64,000 nucleotides of DNA, from positions 408,986 to 472,985 of the forward strand of contig PTJY01000001.1 in the NCBI GenBank assembly GCA_002937505.1, written 5' to 3'. The translations under genes and the position numbers were made by a program. The stretch is from Alphaproteobacteria bacterium MarineAlpha12_Bin1 (GTDB lineage: Bacteria; Pseudomonadota; Alphaproteobacteria; UBA6615). A model generated the notes under the pieces. The model had not been told where the DNA came from. It made no database searches and worked only from the letters and a program-made list of their open reading frames with translations. Positions within the stretch are counted from its first letter, which is position 1, and each line of letters opens with the position of its first letter. Positions 36,422-45,702 of this stretch are shown piece by piece.

Positions 36422-37345
36422 CTAGCCGTTTCTTGCCGGGAAAAGGCCTTGCGGACGGAAAATTAAGACTACAGCCATAAGAAAATATATTAGCATTGAA
36501 GATAAAGCGGGCCCAGCAGCTTCTGCTGCATTGGCTGGCAACAGGGCTAACAAAAGCACGTCTAAAAACGCCCTGCCCATAGTATCTATAACTCCTGCCA
36601 CAATCGCAGCAATAAATGCTCCGCGAATTGAGCCAATTCCACCAATTACAATTACGACAAATGCCAGAATAAGAATATCTTCGCCCATACCTATTTGTGC
36701 CTGATTAATTGGGGCAATAAGCATGCCAGCAAGCCCTGCCAACATAGCACCCAACCCAAATACAGCTGTAAATAAAAGTCTGATATTTATCCCAAGTGCA
36801 CCGACCATTGTTCGATTAGAAGCCCCTGCACGAATAAGCATTCCTAATCGGGTTTTACTTACCAAATAATAAAGACCTATAGCCACAATAATACCAATTA
36901 GAATAATAAACATGCGATAGGTCGGATAAACTATCCCTAGGGGGAGAGAAATACTTCCATCAAGAAGTAAAGGCAAAGGAATAGCCAGGCCTGCCGGTCC
37001 CCAAATGATCCTTACTAATTCATTTAAAAATAAAATTAAACCAAATGTTGCAAGAACCTGGTCCATGTGACCCCGTGAATAAAGAGTTCTGAGGGCTATA
37101 AATTCTAGGACCATACCTAAAACTAATGTCATAGGAAGCGCTATAATTATACCAAGAATAAAAGAATCCAGAGCAAGGGTCATGGTTGCAGCAAAAAACG
37201 CTCCAATCATATAGATTGATCCATGCGCAAGATTAACTAAATCCATGATTCCAAAGACTAAGGTTAGTCCAGCTGCTAACAAAAACAAAAGGACTCCTAG
37301 TTGAAACCCGTTAAGAAGCTGTTCTACAACAAAACTAATTTCCAT
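36422..37345 (-). CDS. livH: Liv-type ABC importer permease (LivH)
   Basis: Permease of 307 aa. GLTLVFGIMDLVNLAHGS in the first third and the segment GASNRTMVGALGIN contacting the ATPase are the family signatures. The C-terminus FRPQGLFPARNG is also typical of LivH. It is separated from the substrate-binding-protein gene by a strong stem-loop, so transcription into it is probably reduced relative to livK. Confidence 0.92.
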   Translation of the reverse strand: MEISFVVEQLLNGFQLGVLLFLLAAGLTLVFGIMDLVNLAHGSIYMIGAFFAATMTLALDSFILGIIIALPMTLVLGMVLEFIALRTLYSRGHMDQVLATFGLILFLNELVRIIWGPAGLAIPLPLLLDGSISLPLGIVYPTYRMFIILIGIIVAIGLYYLVSKTRLGMLIRAGASNRTMVGALGINIRLLFTAVFGLGAMLAGLAGMLIAPINQAQIGMGEDILILAFVVIVIGGIGSIRGAFIAAIVAGVIDTMGRAFLDVLLLALLPANAAEAAGPALSSMLIYFLMAVVLIFRPQGLFPARNG

Positions 37346-37367
37346 AATACAGCCCTAAATTGATACA

Positions 37368-37396
37368 AAGACGGGGGTCAAACAGACCCCCGTCTT
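37368..37396 (-). terminator. Strong stem-loop between livK and livH
   Basis: Perfect 12-bp GC-rich stem (AAGACGGGGGTC and complement, arms 37368-37379 and 37385-37396) with a 5-base loop, 20 bases after the livK stop. On the minus strand a short, interrupted U run follows. It probably acts as a partial terminator or a 3' mRNA stabiliser, giving more binding protein than permease. Confidence 0.8.
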
Positions 37397-37416
37397 AAAA
37401 GAAAAGAGTTTACCTT

Positions 37417-38589
37417 TTATAGTTTGCAATGTTTAGCATATACGTCCTGATGATCTTTAAGCGCTACGCCTGTAATCTTAGTTGTCCACTTCCCTTCGGA
37501 ATCGACAACTACTTCTCGACTATAAAAGTTTTGTATTGGAAAATGATTATTACCAAACCGGACTTTACCACGCACTGATGGAAAATTAGCCTTTTCAAGA
37601 GCGGCACGCATGGCATTAGTATCACTTACCTTTCCTCCAGTTGCCTCAACAGCTGATTTTATAAGAAAGATAGAATCATAAGCCTGTGCTGCATAAAATG
37701 ATGGATAGCTTCCGTACTTCTTCTTAAAATCAGCCACAAAACGTTTATTTTGCGCATTATCCATATCTGGTGACCAAAACTGAGTCATAGTTGTACCAAG
37801 AACCCCTGTCATTTTGGCTTGTTGAAGTCTTGGAAGGCTTAGTGAATCCAACGTGTAAACTGAATATAGAGGCGTGCTTGAAAGACCCGCTTGAGCGTAT
37901 TGCTTTAAAAAAGCTGCTCCATGCTTTCCTGGGTAAAAGGTAAACACGGCTTCGGGTTTAGCAGACTTGACCTTGGTAAATTCAGCCGACCAATCTATCT
38001 GAGTTGGCCATGTCGTCATGTCCTTTCCAACAACTTTTCCCTTAAACGTACGTTCAACGCCGGCCACCATATCTTTACCCGCTGCATAGTTAGGCGCAAG
38101 TATATAGAGTGATTTAATTCCTCGCTGGTTTAGAACCTCACCAAGAGCCATTGGCGTTTGATCGTTTTGCCAAGAAATATTAAAAAAATTCTTGTGACAA
38201 TTTTTTCCTGCCAAAGGAGAAGGGCCAGCATTGGCGCTTATTAGAATTTTATTAGCATTCAAAACTACTGGAGCTGAAGCCAAAAGAACGTGTGACCAAA
38301 TATATCCAGCGACGATATCTATATCACCTGACTTTATAAGCTTCTCAGTCTTTTGTTTGCCCTTTTGAGGATTGAATTCATCATCCTCATAAACAATTTT
38401 AACATCCAAAGAACCCATCTTGCCGCCTATATGCTCTACAGCAAGGTCTACTGCTTTTTTTTGATCCACTCCAATTATGGCTGCACCTGTCGTCAAAGTA
38501 GTTACAAAACCGATTTTAATTGATTCAGCAAGTGCGGTGGTCGACATCAAAATAAGTATTACTGCCGCAGTGAAAAACTGTTTTATCAT
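37417..38589 (-). CDS. livK: Liv-type ABC importer periplasmic binding protein
   Basis: Solute receptor of the importer. 390 aa from the ATG at 38589, supported by GGAGG five bases upstream. An in-frame TTG at 38634 would add 15 residues before the signal peptide. The signal peptide is MIKQFFTAAVILIL...TALA with cleavage near residue 21. Type I periplasmic-binding fold features include IKIGFVTTLTTGAA at the mature start, the DDEFNPQKG segment and NYAAGKDM. Such receptors in catabolic clusters often bind aromatic or carboxylic acids and not leucine. The gene name describes the family only. Confidence 0.9.
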   Translation of the reverse strand: MIKQFFTAAVILILMSTTALAESIKIGFVTTLTTGAAIIGVDQKKAVDLAVEHIGGKMGSLDVKIVYEDDEFNPQKGKQKTEKLIKSGDIDIVAGYIWSHVLLASAPVVLNANKILISANAGPSPLAGKNCHKNFFNISWQNDQTPMALGEVLNQRGIKSLYILAPNYAAGKDMVAGVERTFKGKVVGKDMTTWPTQIDWSAEFTKVKSAKPEAVFTFYPGKHGAAFLKQYAQAGLSSTPLYSVYTLDSLSLPRLQQAKMTGVLGTTMTQFWSPDMDNAQNKRFVADFKKKYGSYPSFYAAQAYDSIFLIKSAVEATGGKVSDTNAMRAALEKANFPSVRGKVRFGNNHFPIQNFYSREVVVDSEGKWTTKITGVALKDHQDVYAKHCKL

Positions 38590-38710
38590 ATTATCCTCCC
38601 GATAAATTTTGCCTATGGGAGCACAACAGAGCAAAAATGGAAAGAACCAAGTGTTCCCACTTCGTTAAAAGTTTGTTTATATCAACCACCAAAATAAGAT
38701 AATTTTCATT

Positions 38711-39598
38711 ATGCGAGAAAATAATAGCATGGAACAGAATACATTTCAGTCACGTCGAAGTTTCATTTTTACACCAGGTAATCGGCCTGAACTCTTTAAT
38801 AAAGCCTTAAAATCAGGGGCAGATATAGTCTGTGTTGAACTAGAGGACGGAGTAGCCCCTCATAACAAAAGTGAAGCTAGAGAGAAGATGCTTGAATTAT
38901 TTGAAAATCCTCATCCACTGGACGGAATTGAAAGAGTGGTAAGGGTAAATTGCTTGCGCACTTCCGAGGGTATTGCTGATTTAGAGGCTATATTAAGAAC
39001 AAATTGTCAGGTTCCCTCTATAATGATGCCAAAAGTAAAAGGTCCTGAAGAGGTTCATGGATTAGCCGAAACTTTAAAAGAATCTGGTTTGAGAACCGAA
39101 ATACAGGCTATTATTGAGACTAACGAAGGGTTAGAGGCAGCATATGAAATCGCTCAAGCTACAGACAGGCTAACAGCCCTGTTATTTGGCGCTGTAGATC
39201 TTGCAGCAGAGCTTCGTTGTTCCAATAATTGGGAGTCGCTTCTTTATGCCCGTTCTAGAACCGTCCACGCTGGAGCCACTTCAGGGATAGACGTTATAGA
39301 TGTTCCTTGGCTTGATTTAGAGGATATGGAAGGGATGAGACAGGAGGCTGAATCTAGTAATAGTTTAGGCTTCACAGGAAAAGGGGCAATTCATCCAAAA
39401 CAAATTTCCACTTTAAATGAAGTTTTTACCCCGAGCATAGAAGAAGTGAATTATGCAAAAAAAGTTATTAAGGCTTTCAAAGAAGCTAATACAGGGGTCG
39501 TAGTAGTAGATGGAAAGTTAATAGAACAACCAGTTCTATTGAGCATGCAACGCATCTTGGCTCTTAGCGAAAAAACCAATAATAAGAAAATTGCATGA
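38711..39598 (+). CDS. HpcH/HpaI-CitE family CoA-ester lyase
   Basis: Metal-dependent C-C lyase acting on 3-hydroxy-acyl-CoA esters such as malyl-, methylmalyl- or citramalyl-CoA. 295 aa with the CitE start RRSFIFTPGNRPE near residue 15, the metal-site ELEDGVAP near 43-50, the catalytic-region IIETNEG and the C-terminal GKGAIHPKQI. An ATG 18 bases downstream (38729) is an alternative start. Its last bases overlap the acyl-CoA ligase start (ATGA), so the two are co-translated. Divergent from livK. The pair suggests activation and cleavage of a carboxylic acid. Confidence 0.86.
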   Translation: MRENNSMEQNTFQSRRSFIFTPGNRPELFNKALKSGADIVCVELEDGVAPHNKSEAREKMLELFENPHPLDGIERVVRVNCLRTSEGIADLEAILRTNCQVPSIMMPKVKGPEEVHGLAETLKESGLRTEIQAIIETNEGLEAAYEIAQATDRLTALLFGAVDLAAELRCSNNWESLLYARSRTVHAGATSGIDVIDVPWLDLEDMEGMRQEAESSNSLGFTGKGAIHPKQISTLNEVFTPSIEEVNYAKKVIKAFKEANTGVVVVDGKLIEQPVLLSMQRILALSEKTNNKKIA

Positions 39599-41235
39599 CA
39601 AAATACAATCCTATTTTGTCGCAAAATCGCATTAATGAAATGATCGAATCAGGTCTTTGGTCAAACCTTACGATTTTAGATTATTTTAAACGTGCAGTTA
39701 GTGAGAACCCAGAAAAAGTTGCAATCATTTCCTATATGACAGAAACAGGAGAGACAATAAAGATAACATATAAAGAACTATCAGAATCAGTAACACAAAT
39801 TGCGAAAAAACTAAAAAAAATCGGCGTCAAACCTAGAGATGTTGTTTCTATACAATTACCCAATTGGTGGCATTTAACAGCCTTGCACTTAGCGTGTATT
39901 AGTATTGGAGCGGTTACTAATGCGCTTATGCCCATTTTTCGTTACAGAGAGCTTCAATTCATGCTCTCATTAACTGAAAGTAAAATTTTATTTGTTCCGG
40001 CTTTTTTTCGTGATTTTAATTATGAGCTTATGGCTCATGAGCTATTAGATAGCATTCCAACTCTAGAAAAAATTTATGTCGTTGGAGGAAAAACTCAAAA
40101 ATCGTTCGAAGCCCATTTCAAAGCAAACCAAAATGAGCGACACAACCTAAAAGAAATCCAAGACAGTTTTATAAACTCTAATGAAGTCATACAGCTCGCC
40201 TTCACATCAGGTACCACTGGGGAACCAAAAGCTGTTATGCACACTTCCAACACATTACTAGGTAATATAAACCCATTTATCAAACGATCAGGACTTTCAG
40301 CAAGTGACCTAGTGCTGATGGCCTCTCCCTTAGCGCACCAAACAGGATTTCTCTATGGTTTAATGATGCCAATTGTTCTCAACACCACTGCAATTTTACA
40401 AGATGTCTGGAATCCTGAGGTTGCAGCTAATTTGATTGAAAAAGAGCGTGTTACTTTTACTATGGCATCAACTCCTTTTCTTTCTGATCTTACACAGATA
40501 GCTGAACTAAATAAATATGATTTAAGCTCCCTAAAGATGTTTGTTACTGCCGGCGCTCCAATCCCTAGAACCTTGGTACGTAAAGCAAAAACGGTTATTC
40601 AGGCTGATATCATTTCTTGCTGGGGTATGACTGAAAATGGAGGAGTAACTACCACTCACCGAAATGATCCTGAAGAGAAGGTTTTTGAAACTGATGGAAC
40701 TCCAATAAATGGAATGGAGGTAAGGATTGTCGACGATGATAATAAACCTATTAGTAATGGGAATGAAGGCCGTCTACAGGCTCGAGGCGCGGCAAGTTTT
40801 GTTGGTTATTTTAGACGTCCAGAAGCGTTCGACAGCGATAAAAACGGTTGGTTCGAAACAGGGGATTTAGCCCAAATGGATAATGATGGCTATATCCGTA
40901 TATCAGGTCGAAATAAGGATGTAATTATTAGAGGTGGAGAAAATATACCTGTAGTTGAAGTCGAAGGTATGATCTACAAACACCCTGACGTGGTTGATGT
41001 GGCGATTGTGGCTATGCCCGATAATCGTCTAGGTGAAAGGTGCTGCGCGTTTATTGTGTTAAAACCCAGAAAGAGTCTTGACCTAAAAAAAATCGTTAAA
41101 TTTTTAGTGGATCAGAAGATTTCTAAGAACTACTTGCCGGAAAGAGTGGAGTTTTTGGATGCAATGCCAAGAACCCCCTCAGGTAAAATTCAAAAGTTTA
41201 AACTACGAGAAAAAGCGTCTAAATACTTAGTCTAA
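39595..41235 (+). CDS. acyl-CoA ligase, AMP-forming (AliA-like)
   Basis: ATP-dependent CoA activation of a carboxylic acid. 546 aa with the P-loop-like FTSGTTGEPKAVMHT near 203-217, SCWGMTENGG near 340, GWFETGDLA near 420 and the C-terminal catalytic lysine in PSGKIQKFKLRE. VSIQLPNWWHLTALHLACISIGAVTN resembles cyclohexanecarboxylate-CoA ligase (AliA) and related enzymes more than benzoate-CoA ligase. With pim-like dehydrogenases and box genes in the window, an alicyclic or aromatic acid is a reasonable but unproven substrate. Confidence 0.88.
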   Translation: MTKYNPILSQNRINEMIESGLWSNLTILDYFKRAVSENPEKVAIISYMTETGETIKITYKELSESVTQIAKKLKKIGVKPRDVVSIQLPNWWHLTALHLACISIGAVTNALMPIFRYRELQFMLSLTESKILFVPAFFRDFNYELMAHELLDSIPTLEKIYVVGGKTQKSFEAHFKANQNERHNLKEIQDSFINSNEVIQLAFTSGTTGEPKAVMHTSNTLLGNINPFIKRSGLSASDLVLMASPLAHQTGFLYGLMMPIVLNTTAILQDVWNPEVAANLIEKERVTFTMASTPFLSDLTQIAELNKYDLSSLKMFVTAGAPIPRTLVRKAKTVIQADIISCWGMTENGGVTTTHRNDPEEKVFETDGTPINGMEVRIVDDDNKPISNGNEGRLQARGAASFVGYFRRPEAFDSDKNGWFETGDLAQMDNDGYIRISGRNKDVIIRGGENIPVVEVEGMIYKHPDVVDVAIVAMPDNRLGERCCAFIVLKPRKSLDLKKIVKFLVDQKISKNYLPERVEFLDAMPRTPSGKIQKFKLREKASKYLV

Positions 41236-42644
41236 GAACACAAAGGTGGTGTTCCCATGCGCTGTCTCGCATTTCCCAATACTTTCTCGAACGATAAGGC
41301 AATCGCTAAAGCCTTCTCATCGGAATTTAGAGGACAAATAATATGTAATCCTACCGGCATTCCTTTTTTATCGAGACCAACGGGAATAGTAATTGCGCAT
41401 AGATCTAGCATATTTATTGTACTCGTATTTCTGGCGGCCCCCATATTATGTAGATGATAGCTTTTTGGTTCTGAAACTTCTTCAAGTGTTGGTGGTGATA
41501 TAGGTATTGTAGGACCGACAATAGCATCAAACCCCAACATAGTTTCCTTTATGCTTCTAGCGAGTTCTAACCTTTTTCTACAAATAGCCATATAGTCTCT
41601 GACTTCAATACTCTCCATTTTTTCAAACCTAGCAGAAACATTTGGATCAAGGTCATTTCTAAAATCTGCCATCTCATTATTTATAAAACTGGCAAACTCT
41701 GGAGCAGCAAGCCCTCCTCTTTTGAACAACTCAACAGCTTCTTCTATTTCTCCACATCTTATCGACGATACTTTAAGACCAGAAGCTGATAGCTCGTCTA
41801 AGGCTGATTTAACACCCTCTGATATGCCAGGATCACAAGAATCAAAATACCAGTCACATATGCCTACATGAAAATCCGACGCAGACGCTCGATTAAGACC
41901 TTCACGAAAACGCCCGGCTTGATCAGATATCTTGGGATCGATAACTGAAAAAGCCAAAACTGCATCCTCTACTGTACGGGTTAAAGGGCCGGCTGTATCC
42001 AATGTTGTGCTCAACGGCACTATCCCTTCAGTAGACCATCGACCCCTACTTGTTTTTAACCCAACTGTGCCTGTAAAACTCGCTGGCATCCTTACAGATC
42101 CAGCCGTATCAGAACCTAGAGCTAATAAAGCCGATCCTTCCCAAAGACTTACACCAGCACCGGCACTCGACCCACCCGGCACTCGATGATTTTTATCGTC
42201 CCAAGGATTCCTTGGAGTTCCCCAATGAGCATTGGTGCCCAATGCCCCAAAAGCAAACTGAACGGTGTGTGTCTTTCCTGATACAACTGCTAATTGTTTC
42301 CGCAACGATCGTATTACAGGGCCTTCAGCTTGCCATTTCTCAGGTAACTCACGAGAGCATCCTGCGAAGGTTGGATAACCTTTCACGCCATAAAGGTCTT
42401 TTACTGATACCGGAATCCCTTGAAGCGGGCCTAGGTCTATTCCAGATAAAAATACTGCATCTGCCGCTGCGGATTCAGAAAGCTGCTGTTCAGGCTTCCA
42501 TGTCTTATAAGCGTTTAGAGTAGAGCCACGATTTTTACGATTAGCGATTGTCCATTCCGCCAAATCTTTCGACGTCAGGTTGCCATTCCGTATACCTTCC
42601 GCAATACTCATTATGGAACTAGTCTCTATCTGGATATGATTCAT
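41232..42644 (-). CDS. amidase (amidase signature family)
   Basis: Ser-cisSer-Lys amidase of 470 aa from the ATG at 42644, which has AAGGAC in place; an in-frame TTG at 42674 is less likely. The triad is Lys82 (PVSVKDLYG), Ser159 (GGSSAG) and the nucleophile Ser183 (SDTAGSVRMPAS). No GatB/GatC partner is nearby and the sequence ends unlike GatA, so it is a catabolic amidase releasing a carboxylate and ammonia or an amine. It overlaps the tail of the ligase gene by 4 bases on the opposite strand. Confidence 0.88.
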   Translation of the reverse strand: MNHIQIETSSIMSIAEGIRNGNLTSKDLAEWTIANRKNRGSTLNAYKTWKPEQQLSESAAADAVFLSGIDLGPLQGIPVSVKDLYGVKGYPTFAGCSRELPEKWQAEGPVIRSLRKQLAVVSGKTHTVQFAFGALGTNAHWGTPRNPWDDKNHRVPGGSSAGAGVSLWEGSALLALGSDTAGSVRMPASFTGTVGLKTSRGRWSTEGIVPLSTTLDTAGPLTRTVEDAVLAFSVIDPKISDQAGRFREGLNRASASDFHVGICDWYFDSCDPGISEGVKSALDELSASGLKVSSIRCGEIEEAVELFKRGGLAAPEFASFINNEMADFRNDLDPNVSARFEKMESIEVRDYMAICRKRLELARSIKETMLGFDAIVGPTIPISPPTLEEVSEPKSYHLHNMGAARNTSTINMLDLCAITIPVGLDKKGMPVGLHIICPLNSDEKALAIALSFEKVLGNARQRMGTPPLCS

Positions 42645-42792
42645 TTCAAATGTCCTTAAAATTTCATCGAGCAAAGATTAATGAATAAGATAACCTGACT
42701 TCTTTAATCTTAAAACCTTTGATAGAAATAACTGATGCAAATTAGCCACTTTATAAGTCCCTTAATAACCAACTATCTAATTCGAGGAAGTG

Positions 42793-43857
42793 ATGTCCAA
42801 TAATATTGATATGCAACGCTTTTCACGATCAAAACTAGAAGACTTTATGAAACGCTGTTTTGTGGCAACAGAGCTTCCTGAGAAAGATGCAGAAACAGTA
42901 GCACGTTTTATGGCAGTTTCAGACATCATGGGAAAAGATTCCCACGGAATTTTTAGATTACCTGGTTATATTCAACGTTTAATTAACGGTGGGATTAATA
43001 AAACTCCTAATATAAAGGTTTTAAAAAACCGCACAGCTACTGCCCTAGTAGACGGCGATAACGGAATGGGACATTTAGTAGTAAATTTCTGTGCCAAACT
43101 AGCAATTAAAAAAGCAAAGAAAAGTGGTGTTTCTTGGGTCGGGGTCAATCATTCTAATCATGCTGGAGCTGCTGGAGCTTATGCACTTCTTCCTCTAGAG
43201 GAAGACATGATCGGAATTTACGTTGCAGTCGGGAGCGCTAACCACCTTCCTCCATGGGGCGGCGTAGAGCCACTACTGTCAACTAATCCAATTGCCGTTG
43301 CAGTTCCTGGCATGCACGAAGAACCAATCTTGCTAGATATGGCAACCACGGTAAGTTCTTATGGTAAAATCAAAGTCCATGCACAACGTAATATACCGAT
43401 GCCAGAAGGGTGGATGGTAGATAAAAACGGTGAACCTATGACTGATGCCAAACAAGCCGACTTAGGTTTTCTTCTGCCCATCGGAGGTCCAAAAGGCTAT
43501 GGATTAGCACTCATATTCGGTATTCTTGCCGGAACCTTAAATGGTGCGGCTTTTGGTAGAGATGTTATAGATATGAACGCAGATAGGAGCTCTGTAAGCA
43601 ATACTGGCCAATTTATTTTAGCCCTAGACATATCAGCTTTCATGGACAAAAACGATTTTAAACAAGAAATAGATAAAGTCATTCAAACAATGAGAAATTC
43701 TAAGACACTTAATGGAGTGGAAGGTGTTCGTCTTCCAGGAGATGGAAGTCATGCGGCAATGAAAGACCGTAATGAAAATGGAATACCTCTGCCCAAACCT
43801 CTAATAGAGAGCTTAGCCAAAGTAGCCAATACACTTAATGTTACCCCACTGAAATAA
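42793..43857 (+). CDS. Ldh-family (malate/L-lactate/ureidoglycolate-type) dehydrogenase
   Basis: NAD(P)-dependent 2-hydroxyacid dehydrogenase of the type 2 malate/lactate family, unrelated to classical lactate dehydrogenase. 354 aa from the ATG at 42793, with GAGG five bases upstream (a GTG at 42790 is also in frame). Family signatures are the catalytic-site DSHGIFRLP near 48-56, VNHSNHAGAAGAY near 116-128, STNPIAVAVP near 160 and GPKGYGLAL near 232. The physiological 2-oxoacid is unknown. Divergent from the amidase. Confidence 0.88.
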   Translation: MSNNIDMQRFSRSKLEDFMKRCFVATELPEKDAETVARFMAVSDIMGKDSHGIFRLPGYIQRLINGGINKTPNIKVLKNRTATALVDGDNGMGHLVVNFCAKLAIKKAKKSGVSWVGVNHSNHAGAAGAYALLPLEEDMIGIYVAVGSANHLPPWGGVEPLLSTNPIAVAVPGMHEEPILLDMATTVSSYGKIKVHAQRNIPMPEGWMVDKNGEPMTDAKQADLGFLLPIGGPKGYGLALIFGILAGTLNGAAFGRDVIDMNADRSSVSNTGQFILALDISAFMDKNDFKQEIDKVIQTMRNSKTLNGVEGVRLPGDGSHAAMKDRNENGIPLPKPLIESLAKVANTLNVTPLK

Positions 43858-43927
43858 GACAATAAAATAGGCCTCATAAATCATATCTAATCAAAATCAT
43901 TCTTCTTTAGTAATTGCTGTCTCGTGG

Positions 43928-44767
43928 ATGGTCGGCACCTTACTTTCATTTACTTTGATGGCAATCGCTGTGAGAGAACTCTACGGTGCAATACCACCCT
44001 TTGAAATTCAATTTTTTCGAAGCGTTACCTCTTTGGTAATTCTAGGCCCAATTTTAGCCTATAAAGGGTGGTCAGCGCTTAAAACAGAACAACCTAAACT
44101 ACAAATTACACGAAATCTAATTCATTTTGCGGCTCAACTTGGCTGGATAACAGGTGTGATAATGCTGCCTCTATCTGAGGTCTTTGCAATTGAATTCACT
44201 ACACCAGCTTGGGCAGCCTTAATAGCCGCAATTTTTCTAGGCGAAAAACTAAATAGAGGTAGAATTATAGCAGTAATTCTCGGTTTAATTGGTGTTTTTA
44301 TAATATTAAAACCTGGAATGGCAAGCATTAACCCAGGAACATTTGCAGTTTTGGCAGCAGCTATTGGATTTGCTTTTGTAATAGTCGCAACAAAATCTTT
44401 AACAAAAACAGATTCTCCATTAACGATTTTACTTTATATGACATTAATACAACTTCCAATTGGGGCTATATTTGCGTCTATGGTCTGGGTTAGTCCCAAC
44501 CTATTGCAATTATTTTGGTTGTTTATTTGTGGTGCAACGGGCGTCAGCGCCCATTATTGCACGGCTCGAGCCCTGAAGCTCGCAGACGCAAGTATAGCTG
44601 CACCAATGGATTTTATGCGCCTCCCACTGATAGTACTCGTGGGCTATGTACTCTACGCAGAATCAGCAGAAATAGCGGTCTTATTGGGCGCCATCATAAT
44701 TTTTGTTGGAAATTATTATAGCATTCAGTTTGAACAAAAAAATAAAAATAACAAACTTAAAAGTTAA
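43928..44767 (+). CDS. EamA/DMT-family transporter
   Basis: Ten-helix drug/metabolite transporter (279 aa) made of two EamA repeats. The first holds FFRSVTSLVI and AAIFLGEKLNRGRIIAVILGLIGV, the second TARALKLADASIAAPMDFMRLP. The frame upstream of the ATG is closed by a stop within 60 bases, so the compact N-terminus is real. No good ribosome-binding site is seen. Most relatives export amino acids or metabolites. It follows the Ldh-family gene by 70 bases on the same strand. Confidence 0.85.
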   Translation: MVGTLLSFTLMAIAVRELYGAIPPFEIQFFRSVTSLVILGPILAYKGWSALKTEQPKLQITRNLIHFAAQLGWITGVIMLPLSEVFAIEFTTPAWAALIAAIFLGEKLNRGRIIAVILGLIGVFIILKPGMASINPGTFAVLAAAIGFAFVIVATKSLTKTDSPLTILLYMTLIQLPIGAIFASMVWVSPNLLQLFWLFICGATGVSAHYCTARALKLADASIAAPMDFMRLPLIVLVGYVLYAESAEIAVLLGAIIIFVGNYYSIQFEQKNKNNKLKS

Positions 44768-44816
44768 ACCTTATATAATATTTTACCATCTAAACTGCGA
44801 TTTTTTTCACTTTTTA

Positions 44817-45389
44817 TTAGTCCTGCCCCGCCGTAAAGGTCATGCCTCTATCCTCAAATAACTGGACCACTTCATCGCCATAAGCAGAAAGTCTTTCAGC
44901 CACCACAGAAGAAAAATCGATGTCAGTCATATCATGAACGCCCCCTGTTATAACTACCTGCAGGATTCCCTCATCATCACCAATATTTTTAAAAGCTCGA
45001 CAAACTCCGGGGGGCACAGAAATAGTATCAAACAAATCTAGTTCCACACGCTCGGTGCCTTCATCATTCCATGTCACTTCAAATCGACCCTTAAGAACAG
45101 TAAAAGTTTCATAAGTTTGTTGATGAGCATGCAGCGATGGACCAGTGCCAGGCGGGCAAACGGCCATAGTCATTGTCATACCTGCTGCTCCAACTATAGG
45201 AGCCCCTTTATTTACGGGTGTGTCAACCTCTTCTCCTAACCCAATGACCGAGAGTAACTTACGAGCATAGATAATATCTATTGCTTCTTGAGATAGTTCC
45301 AAACTTTCAGCAAATTCCAAAGGTTTGAGATCAGCGAATCTAGAAACTCTATTGCTCATTTCCTTTGATGAAATTGATATCGTCTTCAT
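44817..45389 (-). CDS. cupin-domain protein
   Basis: Single-cupin protein of 190 aa with AAGGAGAT before the ATG. Cupin motif 1 is HAHQQTYETFTVLKG, with His87, His89 and Glu94 as metal ligands. In motif 2 (DTISVPPGVCRAFKN) the usual metal His is replaced by Cys-Arg, leaving an incomplete site. About 60 N-terminal residues form a helical extension. It could be a sugar- or acid-modifying enzyme or a binding protein. It converges on the EamA transporter. No specific function can be assigned. Confidence 0.78.
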   Translation of the reverse strand: MKTISISSKEMSNRVSRFADLKPLEFAESLELSQEAIDIIYARKLLSVIGLGEEVDTPVNKGAPIVGAAGMTMTMAVCPPGTGPSLHAHQQTYETFTVLKGRFEVTWNDEGTERVELDLFDTISVPPGVCRAFKNIGDDEGILQVVITGGVHDMTDIDFSSVVAERLSAYGDEVVQLFEDRGMTFTAGQD

Positions 45390-45702
45390 TATAATATCTC
45401 CTTAGAATCAACTCATTATAACATAAATACACAGAAAATCGAGTTTATGCGGGGAGTTTAGACCTCAAATATTTGATAGCTTAATATTGTAGGTGTGCTC
45501 ACTAATAGATCATTTAGGCAGAAAGATTCTAATATTAGGTTATAATTTATTTGAATGTTTCTCTAAATTACCTCAGATTTAATCACACACTAATTAACGC
45601 ACCACTAGACAACGGCCCCTAGGAATTGCCATAAACCCATATATAGATTTCTGCCTATCTGCTACCTTAATAAATTTGGCCAACCCGTAGAAAGTAAATA
45701 GT
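45390..45702. other. Intergenic stretch upstream of apaG
   Basis: 313 AT-rich bases between the divergent cupin and apaG genes. They presumably contain both promoters, but no confident -35/-10 pair, RNA gene or coding remnant was found. Confidence 0.4.

Noticed and set aside
45390..45702. TAGGCAGAAA near 45510 and its complement near 45650 as a long-range inverted repeat
   Set aside because: Ten bases about 140 bases apart in AT-rich DNA is compatible with chance, and no other structure supports it.
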